64,000 nt of DNA from Dissulfurimicrobium hydrothermale (GCF_022026155.1 NZ_CP085041.1:1892306-1956305); one strand, 5' to 3'; counted from the first letter of the stretch, positions 44,207 through 53,868 are shown. Made by a program: numbers and translations. Notes: generated by a model from the letters alone, not told the origin.

Positions 44207-46320
44207 AGCTCAACGCTCCTCTTCGGATTTTTGGGGCTCCGCCTTACCTCAATAAAACACTCACACAGGCAAAGCCCGCCGCCGGACTGATCCATGTCTT
44301 TAAGGAAACACCCTGTCATAAGCTTTTGGTCGCTCATGCCCGCGTGATAGGCCCTTGTCTGAAGCGGTATCTGTCGGCCGAAGCCATGAATTAGATACAC
44401 GGCCTCGGGATGGATAAACTCGGTCACATTGGCCTTAATGGTGCCGCTGGCACCATCAGCCATCACATCCACCCAATCTCCGTTGGCTATGCCCAATTTA
44501 TCCGCGGCACGCTTGTTGATCCACAGACTATTCGTAGGTAATAGCTCATAAAGTAGGGGGTTATTGATAGTATGCCCGTGGGTGTTGACCGCTGAACGGC
44601 CAAAGACCAGTCTGAACATACCCTTCGGCGGCTTTATGGGGCTCTTATATGGCTTGAGGGAGGGAAGCCCCACCTCTGTCAATACACCGCTTACAATCTC
44701 TATCTTGCCGGACGGCGTCTTAAACTTGTCATCCAGCTTTTCCCTGTCGTACATAACAGGCTTGTCAGAGAGTTCGATGAAACCCTTTTCGTTAAAGTCC
44801 TCGATCTTGTAACCAGTGGGCTCAAGCTGCCAGTTCCAGAGCTCCTCTATAGTATTGTATGGGAAATATCGGCCGATGCCGACCCTATCCGCCAGTTGTT
44901 TGAATATCCACCAGGCAGGCTTTGTATCAAAACGCGGCTCAAGGGCCTTTTGTCTGACTATAAAGCGGGGTTTGGGCCCCTTCTGTGTCGCAATGATGCT
45001 CTCCCTCTCAAGATATGCCGACTCAGGCAGGATCACATCGCTGTACCAACCAAACTCGCTGTAGTGGGTATCAAGCGAGACCAGGAGATCCATCTTGTCA
45101 AGCGCCCTCTTTTGCGCCGGAGGATCGGGGAAACATGTAAAGGGATCATGCCTATAGGCTATAAGTGCCTTTACAGGATAGGGCTCCCCTGTCTCGATGG
45201 CGTCATAAAAGAGATGGAATAGGCCCGGCCCCTTGTCAAAGTGCTTGTACTTCCAGCCCACGCCGTCAGCCCGCTTCTCAGTGGGCTTCGGCACCTGGGC
45301 ATCGAGACTTCTAAGGCCTTTCACCCCACAGTCTCCCGGACCCTTGGCGAATATCTGACCACCTTTTATCTCTACGTTGCCCATGAGGACATTCAGGATG
45401 TGCAACGCCCGGCTTGCATAGAAGGAATCGTGATATCTGGCGAGCATCCACCCTGGATGAAATATGACCTTCGGACGGTCTTCGCCGAGCTCGTCTATAA
45501 AATCCATAAGCTTGTTTAGTTTTATCTCGCATTCCTTTGCCGCCCATTCCGGCGTATAAGGCTCGATAAACGCCACAAGCTCATCAAAATCCTTTACATA
45601 GTGCTCGATAAACTCCTTGTCATAAAAACCCTTCTTTACGACGCCGTTGATCATGCCGAGCGCGAGGGCATAGTCTGTCCCAGGCCTTACCTGGAAAAAA
45701 CGCGTGGCCTTAAGTCCTGTCACTGACTGGCGTACGTCCACATAGGTAAGACGCCCGCCAGCATCAAGCATGTCCATTACTTGATTTACCTCGGCGACCC
45801 TCAACGACTCAAGGAGATTGCGCCCGAATAGTATCAGGTGTCTTGCGTTTTTTATGTCATAGGCAAAGGCCTTGCGCCCAAGCCCGTAGACGGAAAGGCT
45901 GGCGTGATGGACATTTCTGCCGCAGGCGCTGTCGTGGTTTGTAAAATTCGGAGAACCAAGGGCATGGATAAACGCCTTGGGAAGGTCCACAAATGGCCCC
46001 CCTCGACAGCTCAACATGATACTTCTGCCGCCGTATTTGTTTATTATATTATTTATCTTTTCAGCTATATAATCGAGCGCAGTATACCAACTCACCTTTT
46101 CCCACCGGCCAGCGCCGCGCCCGCCTATCCTGATGAGCGGCTGCTGGGGCCTTTCGTCGTCCTGAACCAATGCAACACCTGCCGACCCCTTGGCGCACAA
46201 CGCCCCACCAAGTATATGGGGGTTGCCTTCAAGCCACTTTATCTTGTTGTCTTCTACCTCCACCCTTATAGGGCACCTGACGGTACACATGCCGCACATG
46301 CTCCATACGGTCTTTTTCAT
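44203..46320 (-). CDS. Molybdopterin oxidoreductase catalytic subunit, cytoplasmic (polysulfide/thiosulfate reductase-like)
   Basis: This 705-aa subunit of the DMSO-reductase superfamily starts at ATG 46320, preceded by a strong GGAGG. It begins MKKTVWSMCGMCTVRC with Cys9, Cys12, Cys16 and Cys42 for a [4Fe-4S] cluster. A Cys (about 133, DSACGRN) lies at the usual Mo/W-ligand position. There is no twin-arginine signal, so the enzyme is cytoplasmic, unlike typical PsrA/PhsA. The C-terminal dinucleotide-binding domain contains VFGRSAVNTHGHT. Substrate unknown; a sulfur-compound or formate-like reaction is possible. Pairs with the downstream ferredoxin gene. Confidence 0.85.
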   Translation of the reverse strand: MKKTVWSMCGMCTVRCPIRVEVEDNKIKWLEGNPHILGGALCAKGSAGVALVQDDERPQQPLIRIGGRGAGRWEKVSWYTALDYIAEKINNIINKYGGRSIMLSCRGGPFVDLPKAFIHALGSPNFTNHDSACGRNVHHASLSVYGLGRKAFAYDIKNARHLILFGRNLLESLRVAEVNQVMDMLDAGGRLTYVDVRQSVTGLKATRFFQVRPGTDYALALGMINGVVKKGFYDKEFIEHYVKDFDELVAFIEPYTPEWAAKECEIKLNKLMDFIDELGEDRPKVIFHPGWMLARYHDSFYASRALHILNVLMGNVEIKGGQIFAKGPGDCGVKGLRSLDAQVPKPTEKRADGVGWKYKHFDKGPGLFHLFYDAIETGEPYPVKALIAYRHDPFTCFPDPPAQKRALDKMDLLVSLDTHYSEFGWYSDVILPESAYLERESIIATQKGPKPRFIVRQKALEPRFDTKPAWWIFKQLADRVGIGRYFPYNTIEELWNWQLEPTGYKIEDFNEKGFIELSDKPVMYDREKLDDKFKTPSGKIEIVSGVLTEVGLPSLKPYKSPIKPPKGMFRLVFGRSAVNTHGHTINNPLLYELLPTNSLWINKRAADKLGIANGDWVDVMADGASGTIKANVTEFIHPEAVYLIHGFGRQIPLQTRAYHAGMSDQKLMTGCFLKDMDQSGGGLCLCECFIEVRRSPKNPKRSVEL

Positions 46321-46542
46321 GATCTTCCTCCACACATCTTATTGGCAATAAAAATAGATGTTGAACTAAAAACCTTAAAGAATTTAACTGCTAAATCATA
46401 AGCAATATTGTTCACAAATATCTTAACTATATATTGATTAAATCAAATGAAAGAAAAAATCAAGTCTTAAATACTAAAAATATATAACTTGCCAATTATA
46501 TCTTTAAGATTATAATGAGAAAAAATGCACAAAGACAATGTA

Positions 46543-46560
46543 TTGTATATCTATATACAA
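46543..46560. repeat. Perfect 18-base AT-rich inverted repeat
   Basis: TTGTATAT-CT-ATATACAA directly follows the stop codon of the membrane sensor kinase gene and lies about 220 bases upstream of the Mo-enzyme gene. It may be a regulator site, but nothing here links it to a protein. The rest of the gap 46321-46542 is AT-rich and shows no further feature. Confidence 0.4.
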
Positions 46561-48129
46561 CTATTTCTCTTGATCGATACCTTCTATATAAGCAGGAAGA
46601 CTGACTATAAATACCGTCTCCATACCAGCATTTATCAGCCCCTGTTCTTTGGGTGGGGATTCGACGTCTATATTGCCGCCGTGATCCTTCACTATGCCAA
46701 AGGATACAGAAAGACCCAAACCCGTCCCCTTACCGACCTCCTTGGTGGTGAAAAAGGGATCGAATATCTTTTTTAAAATCTCTGGCGGGATACCCGGCCC
46801 GGTATCGCCGATCAATATTTCAACAGTCTTTTTGGCTGGGTTATAGCGTGTCCATATGCCTACAAGTCCTTCTTTTTGTATTGCATGGTGGGCATTATTC
46901 AAGATGTTTACAAATACCTGCCTGAGCCTCTCCTTATCAGCAAACACCATAGGCAGATTTTCGCCATAGACCCTGTGGACATATATCCTGTCCATATTCA
47001 GCGAATGCTCAATCACGGCCATGACCTCTTCAAGGCAGTGATTTATATCCACTGGTCCCTTTTCCTGTCTTATGGAATCCCGTGAGAAATTCAGTAGATC
47101 GGATACGATATTTTTGCATATCTTCGCCTGTTTTTCTATAGTCTCAAGGGTTTCGTATACATCTTTCTGGTCCTTGAAATCCTCTTCAAGGAGCTGAGTA
47201 TAGCCGAGTATTATGCCAAGGGGGGTATTTATTTCATGGGCCACACCTGCCGCCATCTGTCCGAGCGAGGCCATCTTCTCCGACTGTATCAAATTTGCCA
47301 TGACCTGTTTATAGCGTGTAAGGTCCTTGGCAATGCCTTCACAACCTATCACAGTACCGTTTTCATCGCTTATGAGATCGGACGTAACCAAGAGATAAAG
47401 GATGGAGCCATCCTGTCTTCCATATTCTATCTCAAGATCTTTTATATGCCCCGCCGAATGGAGAGTCGCGCAAAAATTCTCCCAATCGGCCTTATTTACA
47501 AAAAACTCTGCCATTGTCTTACCGATAATCTCATTTTTGTCCTTAAATCCCAGGAGCTCGACCCCGCTGTCGTTCATATCAAGGAGCCTCCCCTCATTAT
47601 TGCAAAAAAAGATAACATCTTTTGAACTCTCGAAGAGGTGCCTGAACTTCTGTTCAGATATCTTTAACGCCCTAGTCCTCTCTTCCACGCGCTGTTCAAG
47701 GGTCTGATTCAAGTCCATGAGGGATTTGTTGGCCTGAGCAAGTCCGATCCTGGCCTCCTCAAGCTTCTTTGCGTCTTCCTTAACTCGGCCTATTATCTTT
47801 CTAACGCCTGGGAAATAAAAGGTGAGCGTGGTGATCGAAACAAACGTCATTGTATTGAGCCCACCGCTGTACGGGGCGAAAAAATTCCATATATTAGGGA
47901 ATCCCATAAATATGAATACAAACCTGAGGATATGCCCTATACTGCGCGAGAGTGCAAAGGCCACCATAGCCATGCACAGCCAGAAAAAATAGCTCCAGAG
48001 GACGCTCTTGGGCTCAAGTCTTGTAAGTCTCCAGGAGTAATAAAAGGCAGTGAGGGAAAAAACAACCATAAGGCTTGCGCCTATAAAATCCACCACATAG
48101 ATAGGGAGGAGCGGCAGACATTGTGTCAT
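46561..48129 (-). CDS. Membrane-anchored PAS sensor histidine kinase
   Basis: The 522-aa kinase has about three N-terminal membrane segments (residues 9-30, 40-72 and 88-103), a coiled linker, a PAS domain (about 165-275; [23 protein letters not shown]), the His-containing [14 protein letters not shown] near residue 300 and an HATPase domain ([30 protein letters not shown]). Its start overlaps the stop of a small membrane-protein gene (ATGA), so the pair probably senses together. The divergent NtrC-type gene at 49019 is the likely response regulator. Confidence 0.88.
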   Translation of the reverse strand: MTQCLPLLPIYVVDFIGASLMVVFSLTAFYYSWRLTRLEPKSVLWSYFFWLCMAMVAFALSRSIGHILRFVFIFMGFPNIWNFFAPYSGGLNTMTFVSITTLTFYFPGVRKIIGRVKEDAKKLEEARIGLAQANKSLMDLNQTLEQRVEERTRALKISEQKFRHLFESSKDVIFFCNNEGRLLDMNDSGVELLGFKDKNEIIGKTMAEFFVNKADWENFCATLHSAGHIKDLEIEYGRQDGSILYLLVTSDLISDENGTVIGCEGIAKDLTRYKQVMANLIQSEKMASLGQMAAGVAHEINTPLGIILGYTQLLEEDFKDQKDVYETLETIEKQAKICKNIVSDLLNFSRDSIRQEKGPVDINHCLEEVMAVIEHSLNMDRIYVHRVYGENLPMVFADKERLRQVFVNILNNAHHAIQKEGLVGIWTRYNPAKKTVEILIGDTGPGIPPEILKKIFDPFFTTKEVGKGTGLGLSVSFGIVKDHGGNIDVESPPKEQGLINAGMETVFIVSLPAYIEGIDQEK

Positions 48130-48680
48130 TGTTCGGCTGCCTCTTTATCTCTCTTCTCTTCTGCCTGGCGCTCGGCCTCACGACAGAAGGTCTTAAGCGC
48201 CATGGTAAGGAAGAACATGGCCGGCACGCAGAGGAGATGATCGAACTTGCCTACATAATATACCCAACTTTTAAAAACCGCTGGCATGCAGATATAACAA
48301 GGTAGAGGACCTTCTTGAACAACAAGCGACTCTGGCGGGATGGTCAATTCGAGACTGTGCGTGATTATGGCATTTACATTCCATATCGAAAAAAACAGGA
48401 GGGAGAGTCTCAAGTAAACCCAGGCCCTTCCATAGCCCAAAGGGTGCCTGAAAAGGATGGAGAACAAAAACACCATGGCGGCCAGGAAAAATACATGGGC
48501 CATCTGATGGGTGTACAGACCCTCTGGACCGGAATGGACCTGTAAGGCCAAGGCGCTACACGGCCAGATTGCAGAAATCGCCCAGAATCCGAGTATCATG
48601 GCCAAGGCCTGCGCCGCCTTCAAGGAAGTATTTAACACGCAGACACATCTAAGAATCAGTTTTAACAAGGTCTGCATCAC
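48126..48680 (-). CDS. Membrane protein coupled to the sensor kinase
   Basis: This 184-aa protein has about four hydrophobic segments, the first possibly a signal anchor (residues 22-46, QALAMILGFWAISAIWP). Conserved-looking His residues lie near membrane boundaries (THQMAHVFFL, ITHSLEL, KFDHLLCVP), as does an isolated CYIC motif. The C-terminus is charged and cytoplasmic. Translational coupling to the kinase gene suggests a sensory input subunit, perhaps binding heme or a metal, but this is speculation. No known family recognised. Confidence 0.7.
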   Translation of the reverse strand: MMQTLLKLILRCVCVLNTSLKAAQALAMILGFWAISAIWPCSALALQVHSGPEGLYTHQMAHVFFLAAMVFLFSILFRHPLGYGRAWVYLRLSLLFFSIWNVNAIITHSLELTIPPESLVVQEGPLPCYICMPAVFKSWVYYVGKFDHLLCVPAMFFLTMALKTFCREAERQAEEKRDKEAAEQ

Positions 48681-49018
48681 CTCCCTCCATTTGCAATTTT
48701 ACAATCTGAACCGGGGAAAGATAGGCTTTTGCTTTTATTAAAAACTATTTCACGAATCCATGCCCTAATTTAAACATCCATATATTTTAATAATAATTTA
48801 ATTCTCTCGGAAAGACAAAAAATTATATTATTAAGTAATTTTATCTGACGGTTTCGATGTACAAAGTAATATATTGCACAAAATCTCAGGCCAAGTAATT
48901 TATACATAGAGTCCCTTATAGCGATCTATTTTATCGTTCCGAACAAAATAATGAAGAATCGTTGCATTGATTCCGTCAAGGTTTATCCCTTCGGTTGAGA
49001 TGGCAACGGGAGGGTTAA
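48681..49018. other. Divergent intergenic region between sensor operon and NtrC-type gene
   Basis: This 338-base AT-rich region must hold promoters for both the minus-strand sensor operon and the plus-strand regulator gene. A ribosome site GGGAGGG precedes the regulator ATG. I looked for GG-N10-GC sigma-54 elements and TTGACA-type boxes and found none convincing. Confidence 0.4.
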
Positions 49019-50542
49019 ATGGCAACGGCCGAAAATAACAAGAATATGTGCCTTAGGCCTTTGCAAGAACCTCTAGCTACCTCAAGACCGGGCATGAGAG
49101 AAGATTTTAAAATTATCAACCATAGCCACCGACAGCCCCATATTTTAATAGTAGACGACGACAGGGAGATGCTCACACTCCTTGGCAAGGTGATAGGGCG
49201 AAAATGCAAATGCGAACTCACTCTCGCATCATCAGGCAGAGAAGCGGCTGAGGTGCTTAAACAGGACCTGCCGGAGGTCATCCTTACGGATGTAAAGATG
49301 CCCGATATGGATGGCATAACACTGATGACCCTTGCTAGAGAACTTGACCCAACCATTTCTGTAATCATAATGACCGGCTTTGGGACCATTGAACTTGCGG
49401 TAAGCGCCATGAAAGAAGGGGCCTATGACTTTCTCCAGAAGCCGTTCGACAACGACTATCTTGTACATGTCATCAGACGCTCGATAGAGCGGACGCTTCT
49501 CCTCAGGGAAAACCGGCGACTTCAAAAAAAAATAGAAGATCAGGAGGCATTTCATGGCCTCGTCGGACAATCGCCGCGTATCCGCCGCGTCTTCGATCTT
49601 ATATCAAAGATTGCCGATACGGACGTGACGGTGCTTATACGCGGGGAAAGTGGAACTGGTAAAGAATTGGCCGCAAGGGCCTTGCATGAATTAAGCAGCC
49701 GCTCAAGCCGACCGATGGTTGCCGTAAACTGCCCAGCCCTGCCTGAACACATCCTTGAAAGCGAACTCTTCGGCTATGTAAAGGGGGCGTTTACCGGGGC
49801 CGTCAAGGACAAAAAAGGGCTTTTTTTGGAGGCGGACGGCTCGACCATACTGCTTGATGAAATAGCAGACATACCGCTGTCCATTCAGACAAAGCTCCTG
49901 CGCGTCCTACAGGCAAAAGAGATAAGACCGCTCGGATCGACACAAAGTATCAAGATCAATGTGCGCGTCCTGGCGTCTACAAACCAAGACCTCGAGAGCA
50001 AGATCAGGGAAGGCAGTTTTCGGGAGGATCTCTTTTACCGACTCAACGTCATAACCGTCGTCATGCCGCCTTTAAGGGAGATTCAAGAAGATATAGCGTT
50101 TCTTGCCTACCATTTTTTAAGATTATATGCCAAGGAATATGAAAGAAACGTGACTGAATTCACGCCGAGGGCCATAAAATGCCTTGAGAGAAGACAATGG
50201 AACGGCAATGTCAGAGAGCTCCAAAATACTATAAAGAGAGCCGTTCTCCTGAGTTCAGGCAATACTATAGACCTGTCTGATATATATGCAAACGGAGAAG
50301 GAGCTGAAAAGGAAATAACATGGCAACATATTCCCTGCTTTGAACAATTAAGCTACAATAAAGCAAAAATACAAGTTGTCAGCCTATTTACAAGAAATTA
50401 TATTAGAAGGGCGCTGGAAAAAACTATGGGCAATGTAACCGAGGCCGCAAACATAAGCGGGATTGAAAGGCAGGCCTTCCAGCGTTTAATGAGGCGGTAC
50501 GGCATAAAATCAGAGGAATTTCGTTCAAAGGATAAAAGCTAG
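49019..50542 (+). CDS. Sigma-54-dependent response regulator (NtrC family)
   Basis: The 507-aa regulator has a 38-residue N-terminal extension, then a receiver domain (phosphoacceptor Asp in VILTDVKMPD, switch residues MTGFGT and QKPFDN), an AAA+ domain (GESGTGKE, GAFTGA, ILLDEIADI) and a C-terminal Fis-like helix-turn-helix (VTEAANISGIERQAFQRLMR). It is divergent from a membrane sensor kinase operon, its likely partner, and is followed eight bases later by a stand-alone receiver gene. Confidence 0.93.
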   Translation: MATAENNKNMCLRPLQEPLATSRPGMREDFKIINHSHRQPHILIVDDDREMLTLLGKVIGRKCKCELTLASSGREAAEVLKQDLPEVILTDVKMPDMDGITLMTLARELDPTISVIIMTGFGTIELAVSAMKEGAYDFLQKPFDNDYLVHVIRRSIERTLLLRENRRLQKKIEDQEAFHGLVGQSPRIRRVFDLISKIADTDVTVLIRGESGTGKELAARALHELSSRSSRPMVAVNCPALPEHILESELFGYVKGAFTGAVKDKKGLFLEADGSTILLDEIADIPLSIQTKLLRVLQAKEIRPLGSTQSIKINVRVLASTNQDLESKIREGSFREDLFYRLNVITVVMPPLREIQEDIAFLAYHFLRLYAKEYERNVTEFTPRAIKCLERRQWNGNVRELQNTIKRAVLLSSGNTIDLSDIYANGEGAEKEITWQHIPCFEQLSYNKAKIQVVSLFTRNYIRRALEKTMGNVTEAANISGIERQAFQRLMRRYGIKSEEFRSKDKS

Positions 50543-50550
50543 AGGTCTGT

Positions 50551-50910
50551 ATGGCGCAGATATTGGTGCTTGATGATGTGATTGATGCAGGCATCATGAT
50601 AAAAAAGATCCTTGAGAGAAAGGGACATGATGTCCATGTCTTCGATGAAGAAGAGGGTGCGCTGGATTACGCAAAGGGGCATCCTGTCGAGCTTGCAATC
50701 CTGGATATAAAGCTCAAGAAATTGACCGGAATCGAGGTCCTTGAAGAGCTGAAGAAGACAATGCCGGACATAAAGGTCATAATCTTGACCGGCTACCCCA
50801 CCATAGAAACCGCGAGACAGGCAGTCGACCTCGGCGCAGTCGAATATTGCATAAAGCCGATAGATAAAGACGAACTTGAGAAAAAGGTCGCGCAGGTGCT
50901 CAAGTCCTAG
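50551..50910 (+). CDS. Single-domain response regulator
   Basis: This 119-aa protein is only a receiver domain: acidic pocket LVLDDV, phosphoacceptor Asp in LAILDIKLKK, the Thr in ILTGYPT and the Lys in CIKPIDKDE. With no output domain it may act as a phosphate sink or relay for the neighbouring sensor kinase and NtrC-type regulator. It ends overlapping the convergent phosphatase gene by four bases. Confidence 0.9.
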   Translation: MAQILVLDDVIDAGIMIKKILERKGHDVHVFDEEEGALDYAKGHPVELAILDIKLKKLTGIEVLEELKKTMPDIKVIILTGYPTIETARQAVDLGAVEYCIKPIDKDELEKKVAQVLKS

Positions 50911-51962
50911 GCCTTAAGGAGGCTGTAAAAATAGGTCTGTACAAACCTACCGGAAACCACATCATAAAACGGGAATATCAACACATTCTCGTCGGCGAAT
51001 GTGCCCGAAAGGGCAAAAAACATATTTTTCGAAACGCCCAAAAGCATGTCTTCGATCAGTCCATAACTTGAGACATCAACGGGGATACCGCAAGACCTAC
51101 ATCTCAAAGGCCGGTATTCATAAAGAACGCATTTACCCGCTGCGTTCAAAGGACACAGGAAATCCGTCAGATGATCTTCCCGTCTGACCCTGCTATCTTC
51201 ATCCTTCGCTTGAACGGCCATCCCCTTTTTTATCGCAGCGGAAAGCCCTGCGGCCCTCGCTATGATCTCAAGCCGCTCTTTGCTTGTGAGGGTGCTGTTG
51301 AGCTTGTTGTTTATATAAACAGCCTCTATAAATTTTACCTCAAAACCATCATGGCAACAGAAATCGGAATCGAGCCCACAGTCTTCGTATCCCGGCACCT
51401 TGCGCCTGTATTCCTCTTTTTTTTCTTCAAACCCTTGAACGACCGCCTCATATTGCGCAAAAAAACTAGAAAGGTTTACAGTGTGCCTATACTCCAAGAT
51501 CGGCTCTCTTATCTTTAATTCACCGGTCTTTTTCCCATATTTCTTTAAAAGATGCCATTGTTCGTAATTGGCCGGAGTAGCATATGTGGGCTTCAACTTT
51601 TTAACTGCAAGCTTGAGCCCAAGACCTCTACGTATAAGATATGCTGTCACAAACGTCCCGGTCCTCCCGATCCCATGTCTGCAATGGACCAACACCCTTT
51701 TGCCGAGATAAACCGCCTCGTCCAGCCATGCGAGGGCCTTTTCCATCTCCTCAATGGCAGGAACGCCCTCGTCCTCGATAGGGAGATAATAGACCTCAAA
51801 GCCGGTCTGCTCCTCAATCTTATGGAGATCGCAAAATTCAGCGCAAAGATTCATGATGGCGTTTATGCCCTGCCTCTTAAGCGAATCGAGCTCTTCATAT
51901 GACATGGGTGCATAGCCTACGGCAAGATGCGATGTGATCCAGTTAAGCCTGTATTCAGCCAT
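50907..51962 (-). CDS. Dual-specificity phosphatase fused to a cysteine-cluster domain
   Basis: The 351-aa protein joins two domains. Residues 1-150 form a tyrosine/dual-specificity phosphatase: the nucleophile loop HCRHGIGRTG contains Cys94 and Arg100 (C-x5-R) and Asp64 (PIEDEG) is a candidate general acid. Residues 185-345 hold a YkgJ-like cysteine cluster: DCGLDSDFCCHDG and later CPLNAAGKCVLYEYRPLRCRSCG, likely to bind iron-sulfur or zinc. The combination suggests redox- or metal-controlled dephosphorylation. No substrate is suggested by the neighbours. Confidence 0.82.
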   Translation of the reverse strand: MAEYRLNWITSHLAVGYAPMSYEELDSLKRQGINAIMNLCAEFCDLHKIEEQTGFEVYYLPIEDEGVPAIEEMEKALAWLDEAVYLGKRVLVHCRHGIGRTGTFVTAYLIRRGLGLKLAVKKLKPTYATPANYEQWHLLKKYGKKTGELKIREPILEYRHTVNLSSFFAQYEAVVQGFEEKKEEYRRKVPGYEDCGLDSDFCCHDGFEVKFIEAVYINNKLNSTLTSKERLEIIARAAGLSAAIKKGMAVQAKDEDSRVRREDHLTDFLCPLNAAGKCVLYEYRPLRCRSCGIPVDVSSYGLIEDMLLGVSKNMFFALSGTFADENVLIFPFYDVVSGRFVQTYFYSLLKA

Positions 51963-52001
51963 ACTATCCTGACGTTACCTCAATTCACATGACAACATGC
52001 A

Positions 52002-53183
52002 TCAGACCTGGAATCCGCCGGGACCATCATATCTGAAATCATATCTCCCTGCCATAAACTCCGCCACCCATCTCTCTACGGTCGCCTCGTCCTTGATATC
52101 CATATCCATCAGCCTGGTAACGGCCAGGAGACGTCCAAGAATATCGAGCCGCCCTTCTATTTCGAGCCGCCCAAGCCTATCAATGCGGGCGTTTATAACA
52201 TCTTTTTTTGTCCTGACATCAAAATCCAATCCATTCAAAACGCCAGCCAAAAACGCTACCCTCAAGGTCCTTCCCCGAAAGTCGCCGCCTCCCCCAGTAA
52301 AGCTGAACATAATGTAGTTTTGATCTAGATCCTCCCCGCAGAGGGCGTCAACAACGACAAAATGATATCCAAATTTTATACTTATGTTCATGTAATCAGC
52401 AGATATGGCAGCATAACTAGCAAAGGTCGGGGAATCCCTGCTTGCAATGCCACCCGCCGAGACCGCCTCACCGAAAGACCGCCAATCAAAAGGCATCTGT
52501 CCAGACCGCTTGATGTCAGGATAGACGATCCCCTGCCATAAGGCGCGCATAGGTATGGAACAGACCATCGATATGTCAATCTCCTCAAGCCCCTCGCACC
52601 CCTTGCAGAGACCGCCATCCATATCCAACAAATAAAGGTTGACAGGGTGTTCCGATATGAGCCTCTTTGCCCCCTTGATCTTGCCGCTTATAATATCAGT
52701 GCCGGTCGAAAACATCTCGTATATGGCCTTTTCGTGCACAAAACGGATGATGTCATACATCGAACGGCAACCCTGCGGACGGAACGAGTGATGAGAGGGA
52801 TCCAAGAGATTCAAGTGGTCTATAAAGACCATCATATCTTTGAAATCGTGATAGGGAGACAAACGGCCCGACATATGCCTCATGATGTCGTCGTCTATCT
52901 TTTTAAAAGACCACGGTAAAGCAAGATAAGAGCCTGGGACCATCTCCAGTAGACACTCAATCATGTTGCCGACCGCATCCCTGAGACTTTTGTAGAGGCC
53001 TTGAACGGCCTCATTGCTTGCGGCATCTTTGCCGTAAACCAACTCTTGAAGCCCAGCTATTACTGCGTGCGCCTCCTTGTCACTCTCCAAAAGACTTTTA
53101 AATGCCCTGTATCTGTCTCTCAGGAAGACACCGGGATGAAACACCCGGCGGACAAGGCGCCTGATAAGCTTAATCACGAACAT
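52002..53183 (-). CDS. Stand-alone homologue of the C-terminal domain of PEP-synthase-like proteins
   Basis: The 393-aa protein has no transit signal. From family knowledge, the segments YDIIRFVHEKAIYEMFS, LYLLDMDGGL, SIPMRALWQGI, FASYAAISADYMNISIKFGYHFVVVDAL, FSFTGGGGD and ILGRLLAVTRLMDMDI resemble the tail of large PEP/pyruvate-binding (PEP-synthase-like) proteins found in Desulfobacterota. Here the ATP-grasp and phosphohistidine parts are absent. It may be a partner or regulator of such an enzyme. A basic first 25 residues could be membrane-associated. Function unknown. Confidence 0.5.
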   Translation of the reverse strand: MFVIKLIRRLVRRVFHPGVFLRDRYRAFKSLLESDKEAHAVIAGLQELVYGKDAASNEAVQGLYKSLRDAVGNMIECLLEMVPGSYLALPWSFKKIDDDIMRHMSGRLSPYHDFKDMMVFIDHLNLLDPSHHSFRPQGCRSMYDIIRFVHEKAIYEMFSTGTDIISGKIKGAKRLISEHPVNLYLLDMDGGLCKGCEGLEEIDISMVCSIPMRALWQGIVYPDIKRSGQMPFDWRSFGEAVSAGGIASRDSPTFASYAAISADYMNISIKFGYHFVVVDALCGEDLDQNYIMFSFTGGGGDFRGRTLRVAFLAGVLNGLDFDVRTKKDVINARIDRLGRLEIEGRLDILGRLLAVTRLMDMDIKDEATVERWVAEFMAGRYDFRYDGPGGFQV

Positions 53184-53209
53184 AACTCATCCGGCCGGAA
53201 GCCATAAAC

Positions 53210-53629
53210 TTATTCGCCTATAATCTTCACCAACACCCTTTTTCTTCTCCTGCCATCGAACTCGCCGTAAAAAATCTGCTCCCACGGCCCAAAATCCAGA
53301 CCGCCGCCCGATATTGCGATCACCACCTCCCTACCCATGACCTGCCGCTTGAGATGCGCATCTCCATTGTCTTCCCCTGTCAGGTTGTGCCGATATCTCG
53401 ATATAGGCTCATGGGGGGCGAGGCCTTCCAGCCAGTCTTCGTAGTCCTTGTGCAGTCCTGGTTCATCGTCATTAATAAACACAGAGGCGGTTATGTGCAT
53501 GGCATTTACCAAACAGAGGCCCTCCTGTATCCCGCTTTCGCGCACACAGTCTTCAACCAGTGGGGTAATGTTAACAAACCCCATCCTAGCAGGCACATTG
53601 AACCAAAGTTCCTTCCGGTAGTGCTTCAT
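53210..53629 (-). CDS. YjbQ family protein (UPF0047)
   Basis: The 139-aa protein matches the YjbQ family, some members of which have weak thiamine-phosphate synthase activity. Typical segments are [23 protein letters not shown] (first part), [35 protein letters not shown] (metal-binding His and the conserved glycine loop) and [11 protein letters not shown]. The ribosome site GGAG precedes the ATG. It starts 26 bases upstream of the PEP-synthase-like tail gene on the same strand. True role uncertain, as for the whole family. Confidence 0.9.
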   Translation of the reverse strand: MKHYRKELWFNVPARMGFVNITPLVEDCVRESGIQEGLCLVNAMHITASVFINDDEPGLHKDYEDWLEGLAPHEPISRYRHNLTGEDNGDAHLKRQVMGREVVIAISGGGLDFGPWEQIFYGEFDGRRRKRVLVKIIGE

Positions 53630-53763
53630 GGCGTTTCTCCAAGGCCCCCTTAAAGATTCAATTTATTTAAGTCTATCAAAAAATCACAGGCAATAAAAGG
53701 ATAATAAAACCATTCCCTGATCTTAAAAAAATTATCTTTAGAGCAGCCACTCCAACAAAAAAT

Positions 53764-53796
53764 TCCCTTGACAACCAGGGATCCAACATTTATATA
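53764..53796 (+). promoter_or_regulatory. Sigma-70 promoter with operator-like inverted repeat before the cupin regulator
   Basis: The -35 TTGACA (53768-53773), a 17-base spacer and the -10 TATATA (53791-53796) make a near-consensus promoter 72 bases before the regulator ATG. TCCCT (53764-53768) and AGGGA (53777-53781) form an inverted repeat across the -35, a plausible autoregulatory operator. The remaining gap (53630-53763) holds nothing I can name. Confidence 0.7.
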
Positions 53797-53868
53797 AGCG
53801 CCCAACATAAATCACTTTGTTTAATAACAGTAAACTCAATTCCGGTCGAGGCCGGATAGCAAAAGATA

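Noticed and set aside
46321-46560. Sigma-54 promoter before the Mo-enzyme operon
   Set aside because: A TTGGCAAG segment has the GG element but no GC ten bases downstream.
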